64,000 nucleotides of DNA from Elephas maximus indicus (taxonomy: Eukaryota; Chordata; Mammalia; Proboscidea; Elephantidae), in contig NC_064839.1 of assembly GCF_024166365.1 (NCBI RefSeq), positions 33,616,378 to 33,680,377 of the forward strand, written 5' to 3'. A model generated the notes under the pieces. It did not search any database. It saw only the letters and a program-made list of their open reading frames with translations, and was not told where the DNA came from. Both the position numbers and the translations under genes were made by a program. Shown here piece by piece: positions 25,501 through 56,453 of this stretch; within the stretch, counting starts at the first letter, position 1; each line of letters begins with the position of its first letter.

Positions 25501-28500
25501 ACCGTTCCGGGAGCCAAACCTCTGGGCCTTGTTTCTCACACCCTGGGGCTGGGCCAGGCCTGAGCAAGCCTAGACCCTGATCTCTGATGAAAGGGCTGAA
25601 GGTCAGCACATAGTATGGGCCTACATCCATGACCCCCTCCTGGCTTTTGTCTTACTCCCCTGGGGTGCAGAGCCCCTCCTCCATTTGCCCCAGGCTCAGC
25701 CCCTCACTTCAGCCCCTAGTCCACTTTTCTCTTGCCACTCTGGGCTCAGGCTTTTCTGGCATATGATTTTATATGTAGGGCCAAGCTTTGGGGACCATGG
25801 TGCCTACTCCCTAATATTTTTATAATAGTCCAATCAGGTCAGAACGAGCATGTAGGGAATAGCTGGGAGTGGGAGCTAGATACACAGTGTCACCTCAGAC
25901 CACCAGGAGCAGAGTACAAAGAAGATGGAGAAGAGGGTGGAATTAAATGCTGAAGGTCTCTTAGGAAATAATTTAACTGCCTCCTCTTCTCTCCTGTAAA
26001 CAAAGGCCCTGTACTCTGAAGACCCTTTTCCTGTTATCTTGAGTTTCCAACTAGACTGTGACTTCTTGGATGAGATGACATGGACATTTGTTCTGTCTCC
26101 TCCTTGACAGGTTCTGGCTGCCTATTTCACTGAGTTCTCCCAACAGTCCTTTTACAGGTGAGGAAACCAAGGCTCAGTTCAGGGAACTTACCCAGGCCAC
26201 ACAGCCAGGAATGGAACCAGGGCTAATTGACCCAGATCTTGGGTGGATGGGCCTTGGAAGTGCTCCAGGGAATCCTGGAGGGGAGGCAAATGAGGGCTGG
26301 GACCTGTAGGATCGCCAAGGGCTGGAGACCAACCGCCCCTAAGCTTTCTGGACTCTGCAAATACTCTGAACTGGTCCTCCTGGTTCCAGCAAGGAAACAC
26401 ATGAGTAAACACACACCATACATGCTTGGGTAACAGTGCCTACCTCTGCCAGAATCTAGGGATTGGAGGATCTCTCACCAGGTGGTAGCCCAGCCTCAGG
26501 AGCCCAGAATGACCAGCAGATTGGATATGCTGACCCCAGGGAAGGGTGGGAGGAGGTCAGGACTCATACACACACCATAGTCTCCAAACAGACTCCCATG
26601 GAGGGGGGGTGGGGAAGTGGGGAGAGAGGGGAGGAGTAAAGAGCCCAGTTCATCACCAGAGCACCCCACCTTCCCCTTATGAGCCCTCTGGGGCCCATCT
26701 AGTTGGCTGAGACTGCTAACCCAGAAGTCAGGTTCACACTTTAGTTCTCTCACCATGACTGCTCCTCAGGGGTAAAGTGAGGCTAGAGTGGGGAGGGGCA
26801 GGGACAGGAAATATTCTGGGGCAGTACACCCCTATCTTGCTGGACCTCTAGCCACAGCTGGGGAACCAAAGTTGCTCGTAATGGCCAGATCTCTAGGGCT
26901 ATAGGTCCCTGGGTGTCAAAAATGTTTGCTGTTGGCTACTAACTGAAAGGTTGGCAGTTTGAACCCACCCAGTGGCACCCCGAAGGAAAGGCCTGGCAAT
27001 CTGCTTCTGTAAAGATTACAGCCAATAAAACCTTATGGAGTACAGTTCTACTCTGTAACACATGGGGTTGTCATGAGTCAGAACTGACTCAATGGCAGTG
27101 GGTTTGGGTTTTTTTCCTAGGGTTATCCCTGTTTGCTAGAAAAAGGGTGCTACTCTGGTCTCTGCATCAAGGTCAGAGCAGCACCCAGGGCCTTCTGCCC
27201 AGAGCCCAGGGCGAGGCTCCTGAGGCACCTCCTGGAAGGGCAAAGGTTAGCAGCACCAGGGAGGGCGGGACAGGGCTATTCTGGATGAGGTGAGATACTG
27301 AGCTACTGGGCTAGATTCCCCCCTGATGCAGGGGCAGATGCTAGGAGAGCCTCCTTCAGGAGGGGCGAAAGAGTTTCCTGAGTTCCCCTGGAGACACCAG
27401 GCCTGGCCCAAGTTACTGCCTGGATCCCTCCGACCTCCACCCCCCCCCCGCCCCGGGCCTGGAGATGAGTCAACGGCTGTGGCCAGGAGCTTCCTCTTAG
27501 ACTGGGAGGAAATGAGCAAGGCGTTCTTAGATGTAAAAGCTCTGAATCGTTTGAAAAAGAAGCCCCCAGGGGAACTCTAGATAGGAGGCCTAGCCCAAAG
27601 GGGTGTAGAAGGGTGGAGTCTGGGGAAGGAGTGGGCTGGGCCTCTGCACCACAGGGAGGAGGCAGGGACAATGGGGGTCAGTGCCCAAGTTGGGGACAGA
27701 CATCACCTGGCTGTGTTCTGTTCCCCTGTTGGACAACTGTATGCACAATGAAGCAGTGAGTAGAGAGCCCCTCCCATTTATTTCTGTCCCACAGCCTGGG
27801 GTGGAGATGCCTAGGTTTTGGGGCCTCCTCTCCTCTCTAGAGGGCTATTAAGGCAGGCCTGAGTCATATCTGTGCCCCTGAGACTCTCCTGGGGCACCCA
27901 CTTAGGGGATTAGGGGAGGAACAGCTGTTGACATTTCCTGCAAGGAGGGGCCCTCCTCCCCTCCCTTCCCCCAGCTCTCTGATGTCCTTGCCCCTACTCT
28001 ATTCTCAGCCCCTCTTCCTCCAGCTTTCTATTCTGGGGCTGTGGTCACAGTTTATATTTGGGACGAACACATAGAAGCACATCTGACCATTCCTGGCAGA
28101 GCTGCCAATCCCAGTGAGCCTCAGCTCCAAGCACTGTGGTAACACAGCATGCCTGCTCTGGCTCCTATATCCTGTCCCTAGGGGAGGTGAGGGAGGCAGT
28201 CCTTAGGTGCTCCAGGTGGGAGGCTGATTGGGTCCAGTCTCCGGCTCTGAAAGCGGGGAAGAGGACTTAACACGCTCTCCATCCAAGCTCGTGTCCTCAG
28301 CTAGACAGCAGAGAACAGAGGGCAGAGCATATGATGGGGTGTGGTGGGTCCTTAAATGAGGAAGGGGAGGTAAGAAGCAGTTCTAGGCCTCTTTCCTGCA
28401 GCTAACCTCACAAGTCTGTCTGTAGTTGGGAAGAGGTGTGTCAGGGCCAGGTCCTGTCCTGGGGTGGAAGTCAGGAGGAAAACTAATTTTCTCTCCGGTA

Positions 28501-29957
28501 GTCCAGTCTTATTTCAGCACCAGGAATCCAGGAGGGGGTGGGGGGAACCACAGTTCAGTACTCCTTTCTCCCCAGGGCCGACTACAAGGGGGCAGCATCA
28601 AAACTCTGAGGGCGGGCAGGCCCGTGGCCTTGAAGCAAGGGCTCTGCCCGGACACGTGCCACTCCCCAAGCCAATAGTCTACCCACCCCTCCCGCCCGCG
28701 CTCGGAGGCGGGGCTGGCCGCAGAGCCTGGAATGCAGGCTGGGGGCCTGGCGCCCCGGGCACATTCCAGGGGAGACCCCGGGCCCAGGGGGCAAGTTTGC
28801 GCAACTCGACGCCCAGCTGAGGCTGGGAAGGGCTCCCCTGACGACTCTCTCTGCTCTCCCCACTCGGGACCCGTGGGCTGGCGGGAAACCCCGGGGGGTG
28901 GTGGCGCGCCTCCCGGCGTTCGGGCCCGGAAACGGAGCGCGCCGGACAGAGCTGCCTGCGGGGGGCTAAGGGCTCAGAGCTGGAGTGGGGGAGGCAGGCA
29001 GGCCATCTGGAAACGGGCCTCTCCGGGCACTGCGCGCGATCGGCTCCGCGGCCCGGGCAAACACCGGCAGACCAAGATTTAAAATTAGCCTGGCCCGCCC
29101 CCTCCCTTCCAGCTGCCGGCCGGAGGCTGCGGGTGCACCGGGTGGGGGGCGGTGACTCAGAGAGCTTTTCCACTCGTGCAGCCTCCTGTGCTCTACCTCT
29201 CCTGCGCCGGGTCGCTTCCCCAGGACTACCCGTATCCGATGAGGTCTCTTTTCGGCCAGGACTCCCATGCCGGACCCTGGACCTCAAGGGGCCAGGCTTT
29301 CTACCCAACAGGACCCAGTCAGCCTCCAGACATCGCTCCAACCCTTGGCCACCTCTAGTGGCCCGCCCCGGACCCGCCCCTTGTCGTGGTCCCGCCCCAC
29401 CTCACCTGAAGCAGGTGGAAGCTGGTCCCACCCCAGCTCCGCCTCCTGGGTCCGCTACTGCCCTAACAGCTACAGTCATCCTTCCTAGAGCAGCTGCCTT
29501 GGAAGACAGGCAGTGAGTGCGCCTCAAGCACCTCTCCAGGCTGGGCTTCTCTTAGAGGGGTACCCGGGGTGGTGCAGACCATAAACTCCCATCTGCCGTC
29601 CGCGTTTTCCCTCAACTTGAAAGGCGTCCCCCGTAGGCGAGGCAGCATGGACCCTGGGCCCCCAGCACAAGACTCCCCGAGGGCACCTCCCACAGGCTTT
29701 CATGGCGCCGACCCTGAACTCCCGATCACCGCCAACCTTTCGCCGGCCTCCTTCACCTTGAGTGGCGCCCCCAGCAGGCGGTGCAGCGCGGGTATCTGCG
29801 CGCCCACGGGCAGCGCCCCGTCCAGGCTGCAGGCAGGGGCCCGGCGCGGCTCCGGGAAGTTAGCACACGCGAAGGGGTCGGTGTCTTCCAGGTACTGTAC
29901 CCTCACGGTCACCACCGATACCGGCTCCCCGTCACCGCTGTCTTCCCCGCCCGCCAT
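13528..29957 (-). CDS. FHOD1: FHOD1, FH1/FH2 domain-containing formin 1
   Basis: The 22 constitutive coding exons are 29957-29757, 21328-21222, 20827-20763, 20445-20378, 20305-20200, 20124-20030, 19777-19666, 19582-19488, 19396-19253, 19144-18996, 18910-18731, 17251-17136, 17049-16445, 16117-15962, 15743-15561, 15474-15355, 15277-15116, 14685-14495, 14396-14204, 14122-13960, 13884-13684 and 13610-13528. They sum to 3495 nt (1164 residues), the human length. Order of parts: GTPase-binding/FH3 region (about 1-380); proline runs of FH1 (about 570-615, e.g. [12 protein letters not shown]); FH2 from about 620 ([13 protein letters not shown]) to about 1010, which nucleates and bundles actin; C-terminal autoregulatory DAD ([20 protein letters not shown]), with the S/T positions known in human as ROCK targets. 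It acts in stress fibres and at the nuclear-envelope actin link. Every junction keeps frame and is GT-AG. Intron 1 is 8.4 kb. Confidence 0.97.
16270..16355 (+). mobile_element. MIR fragment in an FHOD1 intron
   Basis: Partial MIR core (tttgcctcagtttcaccatc) in the intron between FHOD1 exons 13 and 14. Confidence 0.55.
17431..17474. repeat. 22-bp tandem duplication
   Basis: cacatctggtaagggtcacc occurs twice, 22 bp apart, in an FHOD1 intron. Confidence 0.9.
18121..18174 (-). CDS. FHOD1: FHOD1 cassette exon, 54 nt (candidate)
   Basis: Its acceptor has a long pyrimidine tract (ctcacccccttcccccag) and its donor is GGA|gtaagtac. It encodes [18 protein letters not shown] and keeps frame whether or not the 24-nt block at 18596-18573 is used. 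The insert falls between FH3 and FH1, a linker where the paralogue FHOD3 is known to have tissue-specific exons. Confidence 0.65.
18573..18596 (-). CDS. FHOD1: FHOD1 cassette micro-exon, 24 nt (candidate)
   Basis: The block is flanked by a strong acceptor (tttctctctttctttccag) and a near-consensus donor (TTTG|gtaagt). It sits in the intron after the exon ending SIYK. Included with the 54-nt block at 18174-18121 it reads in frame (LHQTAPVW...). Included alone it would form TGA at the junction with the next exon. No transcript evidence is available here. Confidence 0.6.
21520..22945 (+). mobile_element. Afrotherian LINE-like repeat, two joined pieces
   Basis: The first piece (to about 21940) has ccatgacattggttccattc and cagttccagttcagaagggt. 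The second starts with gtgctttaagtgaaagttta and runs through gatggttgctctcaaggttt and tactcaccaaagtaggatgc. Related fragments at 33906, 34496, 47865 and 59430 suggest a lineage-specific LINE 3' region, possibly RTE/BovB or L1. Confidence 0.6.
23165..23295 (+). mobile_element. L2 3' end
   Basis: It contains cagagcttagtacagcactc and aaatgcttgttgagctaatg, an L2-type 3' terminus. Confidence 0.6.
23798..23820. repeat. CCA microsatellite
   Basis: About seven and a half CCA units in FHOD1 intron 1. Confidence 0.9.
24908..25112. repeat. 103-bp tandem duplication
   Basis: Two adjacent copies start acctggtatatactcactgg at 24908 and 25011. Over about 102 aligned bases I count one difference (ggagtctctt against ggaatctctt). 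Confidence 0.95.
26135..26235 (-). mobile_element. MIR fragment
   Basis: gtgaggaaaccaaggctcag and ccaggccacacagccaggaa form the reverse MIR core. Confidence 0.75.
26906..27115 (+). mobile_element. AfroSINE, older longer subtype
   Basis: Forward copy with aaaggttggcagtttgaacc, tgtaaagattacagccaata, gagtacagttctactctgta and a T tail. Confidence 0.8.
28600..29110. promoter_or_regulatory. CpG-rich block in FHOD1 intron 1
   Basis: CpG density rises sharply here, 0.9-1.4 kb downstream of the FHOD1 start codon and separate from the start-site island. It contains ggaatg (28729-28734) facing cattcc (28762-28767), the core recognised by TEAD factors. It could be an alternative promoter or an enhancer; nothing in sequence decides between these. 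Confidence 0.4.
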
Positions 29958-30260
29958 GGCTCCGCCACCGGCTCGCACCGAACACCTCCGGGTCCCGGCC
30001 CCGCCGCAGCGGCCACCCGCCTAGTTCTGTGTCCCGGGCCGGGCCCGACGCTGCAGAAGAGAGGCGGGGCCGAGGAATGGGGTGGAGCCAAGAAGGAGGC
30101 CCGAAACTTGCGGGGGGGCAACTACTGCCGAAGGCGGGACTTGCCGTCAGCCAATCAGAGAGCCGGATCGTGATTCGGTTAGTTCACTGGCTGGGAGGGC
30201 GGGAAACCCGCGCTTGCGCTCCGCCTTCGAGTGTGCGGGAGGTGACCGGGTATCTTTCTT
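29958..30260. promoter_or_regulatory. FHOD1 promoter and CpG island
   Basis: GC-rich sequence upstream of the FHOD1 ATG with no useful TATA box. It contains ccaatcag (30151-30158, NF-Y type) and gcgggaaa (30199-30206, E2F type). Whether a divergent transcript leaves this island toward SLC9A5 cannot be told. Confidence 0.6.
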
Positions 30261-30361
30261 TGGGCTTGGGGCGGTGAGGCTGCACTCCTTTACTGGGAAG
30301 GTAGGGCAAGTGGGGCGAACGTTTCTTCAGATGGTGGCCGGCCACATCTTCCTTCACTTTG

Positions 30362-30793
30362 CGGGATGAAGTGGATGGATTTCTCTCATTTGGAGAAAGT
30401 AATGAGGCTCGCCCCTTTCATTTTGGAGGGAGAAGTGAGATGGATTCCACTCAGTTTGAAGGAAGAGGTGGGGTCACTTCCCTTTAGTTGGGGAAGAAGA
30501 GGTCCTCAATTCTGGGAAAATGGTGGGATGCCTCTCAGTTCGAAGGGGAAAGTAGAACACGTTCCCCTCAGTTTTGAGGAAGAAGTGGAATGGGTGCCCC
30601 TCAACCTATATGAAAAATGGAGATGGTCCTCCTCAGTTTGATGAAAGACGAGAATACCTCGCAGATTTCGGGAAAAAGTTGGGTGCATCCTCTTAATTTG
30701 AAAGGAATCGATCGGCTGGGTTTCCCACAGTTACGCAAAAAAGTGAGATACGTTCCCCCCAGTTTCATGGAAAACGCAAGAAGAGAAAACCCG
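30362..30793. repeat. Degenerate 33-bp tandem array between FHOD1 and SLC9A5
   Basis: About 13 diverged units near 33 bp long follow a pattern like cccctcagtttgaaggaa, then a purine-rich gaagtgggatgg part. Clear members are ccactcagtttgaaggaagag, cccctcagttttgaggaagaag and cctcctcagtttgatgaaag (each shown in part). Because 33 is a multiple of three, open frames of 60-91 codons with an 11-residue rhythm appear on both strands; I do not regard them as genes. Confidence 0.75.
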
Positions 30794-30889
30794 GTTTAAC
30801 AGATGAGAGATGAGCCTCCTTCTCAGCCTGGAACGAGCTGGGCCCTCTTTCGGCCTTGGGGTTTCTGGGCACCGCGTTGACTGTCACGG

Positions 30890-31524
30890 CTTTTTGGGCG
30901 CTCCCAGTACGCGTGCGCGGCGCTGGGTGGGCTTGAGGGCCGGGAGAGGGGGGGGGTCCCATGCCTGCGCTGGCGGCGCTGAGGGCGGCCGCGCACTGCC
31001 ACCTGCCGTCTGCACTGGGCAGCGCGGGGCCGGCCGCCTCGGTACCTGGAGCTGGCCCCGCGCGGTGGGGCGCCACTTGGGTGGAGGCGCCGTGCCCTTG
31101 CCATCTCAGTCCCGCCGCCGGGCGGACCCCGGCCCTTCTGGCTACCGGCTGACCCCTCCGGCAGGCAGGACGCCGCTGTGCCCCTGGAGGGTCGTGGCCG
31201 CACGAGCTCTGAATCCGAGTGGGGGAAGGTTTTGAGAAGGTTTGCAGGAGCAAAAAAGAGTATGTTGCGGGACTTGCGGGGAGAGGGCTGCATTGGGGGG
31301 ATTTCCGGAGCAGAGGCAGGTTTAGAGGCGAGGAGGAAAGGGGGTCCCCACTACGGCTGCCTGGGGCATGGTCTCGATTCCGGACCTGGCTTGGGGGTAT
31401 CAGAGCCAGGATTGGGGGGAGCGGGACCCACGTGCCTGTGACGCGGGGGCGCCCGGTAGGCGGCGGCTGCGACGCGGGGCCGGCGGCTGTGCAGTGCCGG
31501 GAGGGCGGCTGGGCAGGCGGCAGG
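30890..31524 (+). promoter_or_regulatory. SLC9A5 promoter, CpG island and 5' UTR
   Basis: CpG-dense DNA runs from about 30890 through exon 1. No TATA box is seen and the start of transcription cannot be placed. The last 80 bases before the ATG are very GC-rich, typical of this gene's leader. Confidence 0.6.
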
Positions 31525-51352
<19,828 letters not shown>

Positions 51353-52283
51353 GCAAGGGCTCGAGGTGCCACTGTGGGACATGTTCCCTGTGCAGTGGGC
51401 AGATAAGCCTGCTTAACCTGACATGGGGCCAGTGGGGCCTGGACTGAAGAAGCAACTGGGTGCCAGCTCCTTTGGGGCAGGTCAGAGGGGTCTCCTGGGC
51501 TGGTCCTCACAGGCCCCCCTCACTACCCTTGCTGCTCCTAACCCCTGCCGCCTTCCCTTTCAGTAAGGGCCCTCCCCGGGCTCAGGATCCAGTTCAGAGT
51601 GTCTGGGGGTAGGCCCAAGACTTGGGTAGCCAATACCCCTTCCCCAGTGGGTCTTCCTGGGGTTACCCTGGGCAGCTGCTCCTGCCCCCCAAAGCAAAGG
51701 CATCATTCCTCAGCTGACACTGGCCTGTCCTGCCCTACAGCCCCTCCCCAGCACGAGCTCAGGGACAGTGCCCTGGCAGTGAGGATCAGAGAAGTGGGCC
51801 TGGTGGTCCTCAGAAGAATTGGCTTGGAAGGTGGAGCAGGTCTCAACCTTCGGTCAGCCGCCCATAGACAGTATTTTTTAAGGCAGGAGAGGAATCTCTG
51901 TCCCCTCCCTTTGCTACCAGGTATTGCGGTGATGGTTCCTCCTCTTCTAGGACCAAGGCCACAGAGCTGGGCCAGGCTTCAGATCAGGTCTGCTTCTTAG
52001 CTAGGGTTACTCTGGGGATCTGCTGCTCTGGGTCCAAGTCTGGACCTTTCTGATCCTTGAGTCTGGGTTTTCTGGGGAGGGGAGACAGAAACCTCTGGGC
52101 TCCCATGTCACCACCTCCACATTCCCTAAACAGGAAAGGACCTAGGTATCCCAGGGCTACTGCTCCACTACTCTGGGGCTGGGATCCTGGCAGTAGTGGT
52201 AAGTGGCTGACTGGGTGCTAGGTGACTTTCCTGGGGTTAGCACCTGCCCTGTGTTTTGTACCCTGAGCCTAAGATACATTAAA
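51353..52283 (+). other. SLC9A5 3' UTR and probable poly(A) signal
   Basis: No open frame with recognisable content follows the stop. An attaaa variant signal at 52278-52283 (tacattaaatac) is the first good candidate. No aataaa is seen in this interval. Confidence 0.5.
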
Positions 52284-52844
52284 TACTTCCCAGGTGGACA
52301 GGTGCCCTGTGTCCACGTGGCTGGGAGTTCTGGGTGTGGGGGGCAACAGGAGCATCTGGTAAGGGAGATGGAAACTTCCAACTGCCTGTCCCAGGGCTTC
52401 TGGGATAGAGAATGGATCCTGGGCAGCATCATTAGGCCCTCCAGCCCTCCCTCGTGCCTCCCCATACCTGCCTAGTCTTGTCCCCTTAGCAGGGGGCCTG
52501 CAGTAGCACTCCAGGGGATCCCTGTGTAGGCACAGGTCACCGAATTGAGGGTCCACAAGATGGGAATGGCTAGTAGGGGAAGGGACCCCAGAGGTCAGCT
52601 GCCCGAAGATGCAGTCATCACACGCTGGGACCCCAGAAGCATTCCTCTAAAACCTGGAGGTGGCAGGGATTGGCCAGATGAACAGAGGTGTTCTGCAAAT
52701 GGCTGGTGGGAGGGCAACCTCAGAAGAGTTGCTTACCCTGAGTGTTTATGACACAAACCAGGTAGTACAGGGTCCTGAACCATGGCTAGAAATCCCTATA
52801 TAACAGCAGTCCCATAGTTCGGTTTCCACTATGTCTGAAGGACT

Positions 52845-53010
52845 TTTTTTCTAAAAAAGAAATCTTTATTGAAATTTAACTCACATACCATAAAATTACC
52901 TATTTAAAATATACAGTCCAGTGGTTTTCAGTCTATTCATAAAGTTGCGCAACCCTTACATAATCTAAGTTTAGAACATTTTTATCACCCCCAAAATAAA
53001 CCCGTTGGGA
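52845..53010. mobile_element. L1 3' fragment
   Basis: tttaactcacataccataaa, gtccagtggttttcagtcta and tttttatcacccccaaaata, a common L1 3' UTR pattern. Confidence 0.7.
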
Positions 53011-54114
53011 GGCTGCTCGAGGAGGCCAGGGGACATGAAGAAATTGGAGCTGGGATGGTGGTGGTGTTGGAGAGGGCAGACTACCATTCTGAATTTACTG
53101 TAAGAATCACCGGGAGACTGCTTGGCAGATAGGGTTGGTCAGAGCCGAGCAGACTGGGAAAGGAGGCAGACGAGCATGGGTATCTGGGAGGCAGGAGAGT
53201 GAGCAAGTCAAGAGCTCATCCACGGGTCATCACCTGATTGGGCTGGGATGGCTGGGGAAGACTTGGTGAAGAAGGTGGGGCTGTATCCAGGCCTTGAAGG
53301 AGGAAGGATTTTGACCTGGGGAGGTGGGCGTAGGCATTCCAGGAGAAGGCTGTGTGAGACAAGACTTGTAATCAGGTAACAGTTTGCCAAGCCAGTATGG
53401 GTGCTGGATAGGAAGGCTGCATTGCCTCTGGATGGCCTGGAATGCCATAATGAACAGTCTGGACTTGAGTTAGGCCAAAGGTGAGAGAGAGAGCTGGAAG
53501 GTCTGGGGTATTTGTCATCCTCACTGTTTGGGGCTGAAAAAGGGTGAGCAAGGTTTGAGGTCTCATTACCAAACCCACTGAGGCACACAGCTCCCGTTTT
53601 ATTTTTGACTGATTCATGATGGCAGGAACAGGGAGGCTGAGGGAGGTTTGGGGAAGGGGTAGGGGAGGGAGGCTGATCCCCCTTGTATGACCTCAGTGGA
53701 AAAGGCTGCTGTGTGTTAATTCTGCTGCCAGGAGAGCCACAGAGATGGGCTCCATGAGTCACTGCTCAGTCCTGCAAGCTCAGCCCACAGAGGCTGCTGT
53801 GGTCGGCTGGCCCGGCCGGCTCCAGGCCCAGTACCCCCACTGTTCCCTACCCGGCCTCAGCCTGTCCCCATTTCTGTGTGTAGTTTTGCTGTCCCAGGGC
53901 TGTGTATCCTGTAGCTCTCTGCCTCTAAAACTGCCTCAATTTGTGACTCTGCTTTACATTTCAGCTTACAGATGGGAGCCTCAGGAGGGCAGGGGGAGGG
54001 TGGCCAGTCTCAGGCACCCCTAAGAATTTATTCTATGCCAGGCCCTGTGCTGGGTGCCAAAGTATAGACATGGACAACACACATACTCTGTTTTCAGGAA
54101 GCAAAAACCAGGGC

Positions 54115-54215
54115 AGTTGTTCCTTGGAAACCTTATGGGGCAGTTCTACTCTGTCCTATAGGGTCATTAGGAGTTGAAATTGACTCAATGGCAAAGGCTT
54201 TGGGTTGTTTTGGTG
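54115..54215 (+). mobile_element. AfroSINE 3' half
   Basis: Forward fragment beginning at tccttggaaaccttatgggg and ending in a ttgggttgttttgg tail. The tRNA-like head is missing. Confidence 0.82.
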
Positions 54216-55689
54216 TTTGGACCCTGCCTCTGTCTCAGTGTCTCTGTGCCTGTCCCTGAACCTGTCTGCCTGTGCCCAGGAGTGCCTGGATCAGCTATGG
54301 CCTGTGGCTTGACGTCTCTTCTTTGCCTCTGGCATTGGGAGGGGTGTGTGTGCCTGCCAAATCCTAGGGCCTGGTTGGTGTGTGGGGGTGGGCAGAGACA
54401 GTGGGCAGCAGAGGGGAGGGAGGCAGCAGGAGATAGTGACTCAGTGGGGGTGGCCCTCGGACAGAGTTGGGGAGGGGCCAAGGTTGGTCCAGCTGCTCAC
54501 TGTAGCTTAGAAGCGGGTGAGGACAGTCAAGCCAGGGGTTGGGTTGGGACAGGACAACTCCAAGTCTCCTTTCTGGAAGCCAGACCAGCCAATGAAGAAG
54601 GCTCCTCGGTAGCTTGTCCAGGAGTCTGGACTCTACGTGCTGATATAGCAGCTGGGATGGGTGGAGGGGGGCTGCTGTTGGCCCCACTGTGCCTGCCCCA
54701 GATGCTCAGGTCCCCTCCTCCAGCAGCCTCCCTGGGCTCATGAAGGAGGTGCCTGCCTTAAAGCCAAGGAAGCCATTACCCTTACTGTCACCTCCTCCTG
54801 TCCAGGCCTGGACATTCTGTGGGCACAGCGCCTTCTGGCCACACAGCCAACCTTCTCACAATCTTCCCACAAATTTTGGGGAGAGTCAGGCCAGGCCCAC
54901 ATGCCCCAAAGAGACCCCAAACCTTAGAGCTGGGAGTGATCTCACAAGTCATTTCACCAGTACAGGATCCCTTGACTGAGGGCAAAAGGAAGGGTGGGCA
55001 TGAGCACAGCCCAGCACTGGTAGTGAGGGGACATTTGACATGCAAACCTGGGAGAAAGAAATGACTTTCTTTTTTTTTTTTAAATAGGTGAGGAAAGTGA
55101 GGTTCAAAAAGAAGAGCATTGCTGGAGCTCCCCCAGCAGGTAAGTGGAGGGGCCAGGCCTGGGCTAGTCTCTCTGGCTCCAGGACCCCCTACCTCAACAC
55201 CAGCCTCCTTAGCTGGGCCTTGGGTGATGAAAGAGTGAGGGAATACGTGGGGGTGGAGGGTTGAGCCTGGTGGGTTCCGGCAGGCCTGGGTCAGCTCCCA
55301 TCCCAGAGGCCTCCCTGCCCCTCCCTCAGCCCCCATCCCATCATGGGCTCATTCAACCTGTCTCGTGGTACCTGGGGACTGGAAGGAAGATGGGGGGGGC
55401 TGCAATAACCCCCACCCTCCATGAAGATGCACCTACCGACTCCCTGCAGCCTCAAGCAACAGGTCTGGACTCCGGGAGTCTCATTCGAGGGGCTTCCCTG
55501 GAACCTTGAACCCACACTTTCTTCTTTGGGTCAGATTTGAAGGCTGTGAGGAGAAAGGGGGTTTTAGCCTGTCCTTCTAGTTTTTTTTTTGTCTCGCTGA
55601 GGGTGGCTGGCAGGCTGCCCTCCAGCCCCCACCATAATAGCCTTTCCCTGTGTGCATTCAAGAGCAGAAGCCCCTGCAAGCTCCTGCCT

Positions 55690-56453
55690 CCCATCCCAGG
55701 CGGACCCACAAGCTCACGCACCCTCGCGCGACCGTACAGTACCTTCCCCAGAGGACGGCCGCTTCTGCGCCTTCGCCAGGCCCGGGGAGTGGGCAGGGGC
55801 GGAACGGCCGTTAGTCGTTGCTCCTTACCGGCGACAGAAAGGCCGAGGTTGAGCGAGGAAAGTCGGCGGGCCCCGCGGGAAGCTGGAGCCTAGCCAACTG
55901 CGCCCGTGAGGGCGAAGGGGGCGGCGGGTAGGGGCGCTGCGGAAGCCGGCGCTTAGGTGCTCTCCCGCCACTGGCGTCTGCCGTCGGGACTGGCGGGTAG
56001 GCTGCGGCTCTGTCCTCCCGCCTCCAGGGGGCGGCGCGGCTCCGCGTATCTGCGGCCCCGCGTCCCTTCCTCCGCGGCCAGGAGGCGGCGCCCTTGGAAG
56101 CCGGGCGGGCCGCGCCGTACCTGCCGTCGAGGCCGCGGTGGTACGGTACGTTCGAGGGCTCCCTTTTCGCGGTTCCCCGCGGCGAGTTCTGCGGGCGTGA
56201 GCGTAGCTGGCTGGCGAGCGAGGCCGCGCGCCGGTTCCCGGGCGGAGGCGAAGGCCGGGCTGAGCCGGTGGGAGCGCGAGCACGAGGCAGCGCCACGCCC
56301 AGGTCCGTGACCATCCCACGGGGCACAGGCCTACCAAGCGTGGCCGGGAGCGCGTGGTCCCGGCTGCGGACCTCCCCCCGAGCACGCCCCTGTGAGCGCG
56401 GACGGCGGGGCCTGGGCAGGAGGGAGACCCCCGACGCGCTCCCTCCTCCCCAG
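55690..56453 (+). promoter_or_regulatory. PLEKHG4 promoter CpG island
   Basis: Dense CpG from about 55690 to 56450 with no TATA box. Long open frames on both strands here (up to 235 codons) are a by-product of high GC and show arginine/proline-rich noise. A non-coding first exon probably starts here; its donor could not be fixed among several GTGAG-like sites. Confidence 0.65.

Larger units (their letters stand above)
21329..29756 (-). other. FHOD1 intron 1 (8.4 kb)
   Basis: The largest intron of FHOD1. It contains a block of afrotherian LINE-like repeat (21520-22945), an L2-like piece (23165-23295), CCA repeats (23798-23820), a 103-bp tandem duplication (24908-25112), a MIR (26135-26235), an old SINE (26906-27115) and a CpG-rich block (28600-29110). 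The stretches 25120-26130 and 27120-28590 look unique. No coding exon is supported; open frames there lack splice context. Confidence 0.65.
52284..55690. other. SLC9A5-PLEKHG4 intergenic region
   Basis: It contains an L1 3' fragment (52845-53010), an old dispersed repeat (53035-53480) and an AfroSINE 3' half (54115-54215). The remainder (52300-52840, 53500-54000, 54220-55690) is moderately GC-rich unique-looking DNA; it could hold upstream PLEKHG4 leader exons, but none is provable. Confidence 0.55.

Noticed and set aside
28040-28065. CArG-box (SRF) candidate tttatatttgg in FHOD1 intron 1
   Set aside because: It lacks the CC...GG ends of the consensus on one side, so it is too weak to report as a site.
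28679-29341. 220-codon minus-strand open frame
   Set aside because: CpG-rich intron sequence with low-complexity residues and no homology that I recognise.
30366-30688. Open frames of 91 (plus) and 60 (minus) codons with 11-residue repeats
   Set aside because: Both follow from the 33-bp repeat unit. Frames open on both strands and strong unit decay argue against a protein.
53208-53762. 184-codon minus-strand open frame
   Set aside because: It overlaps an old dispersed repeat and has no splice sites or known domain.
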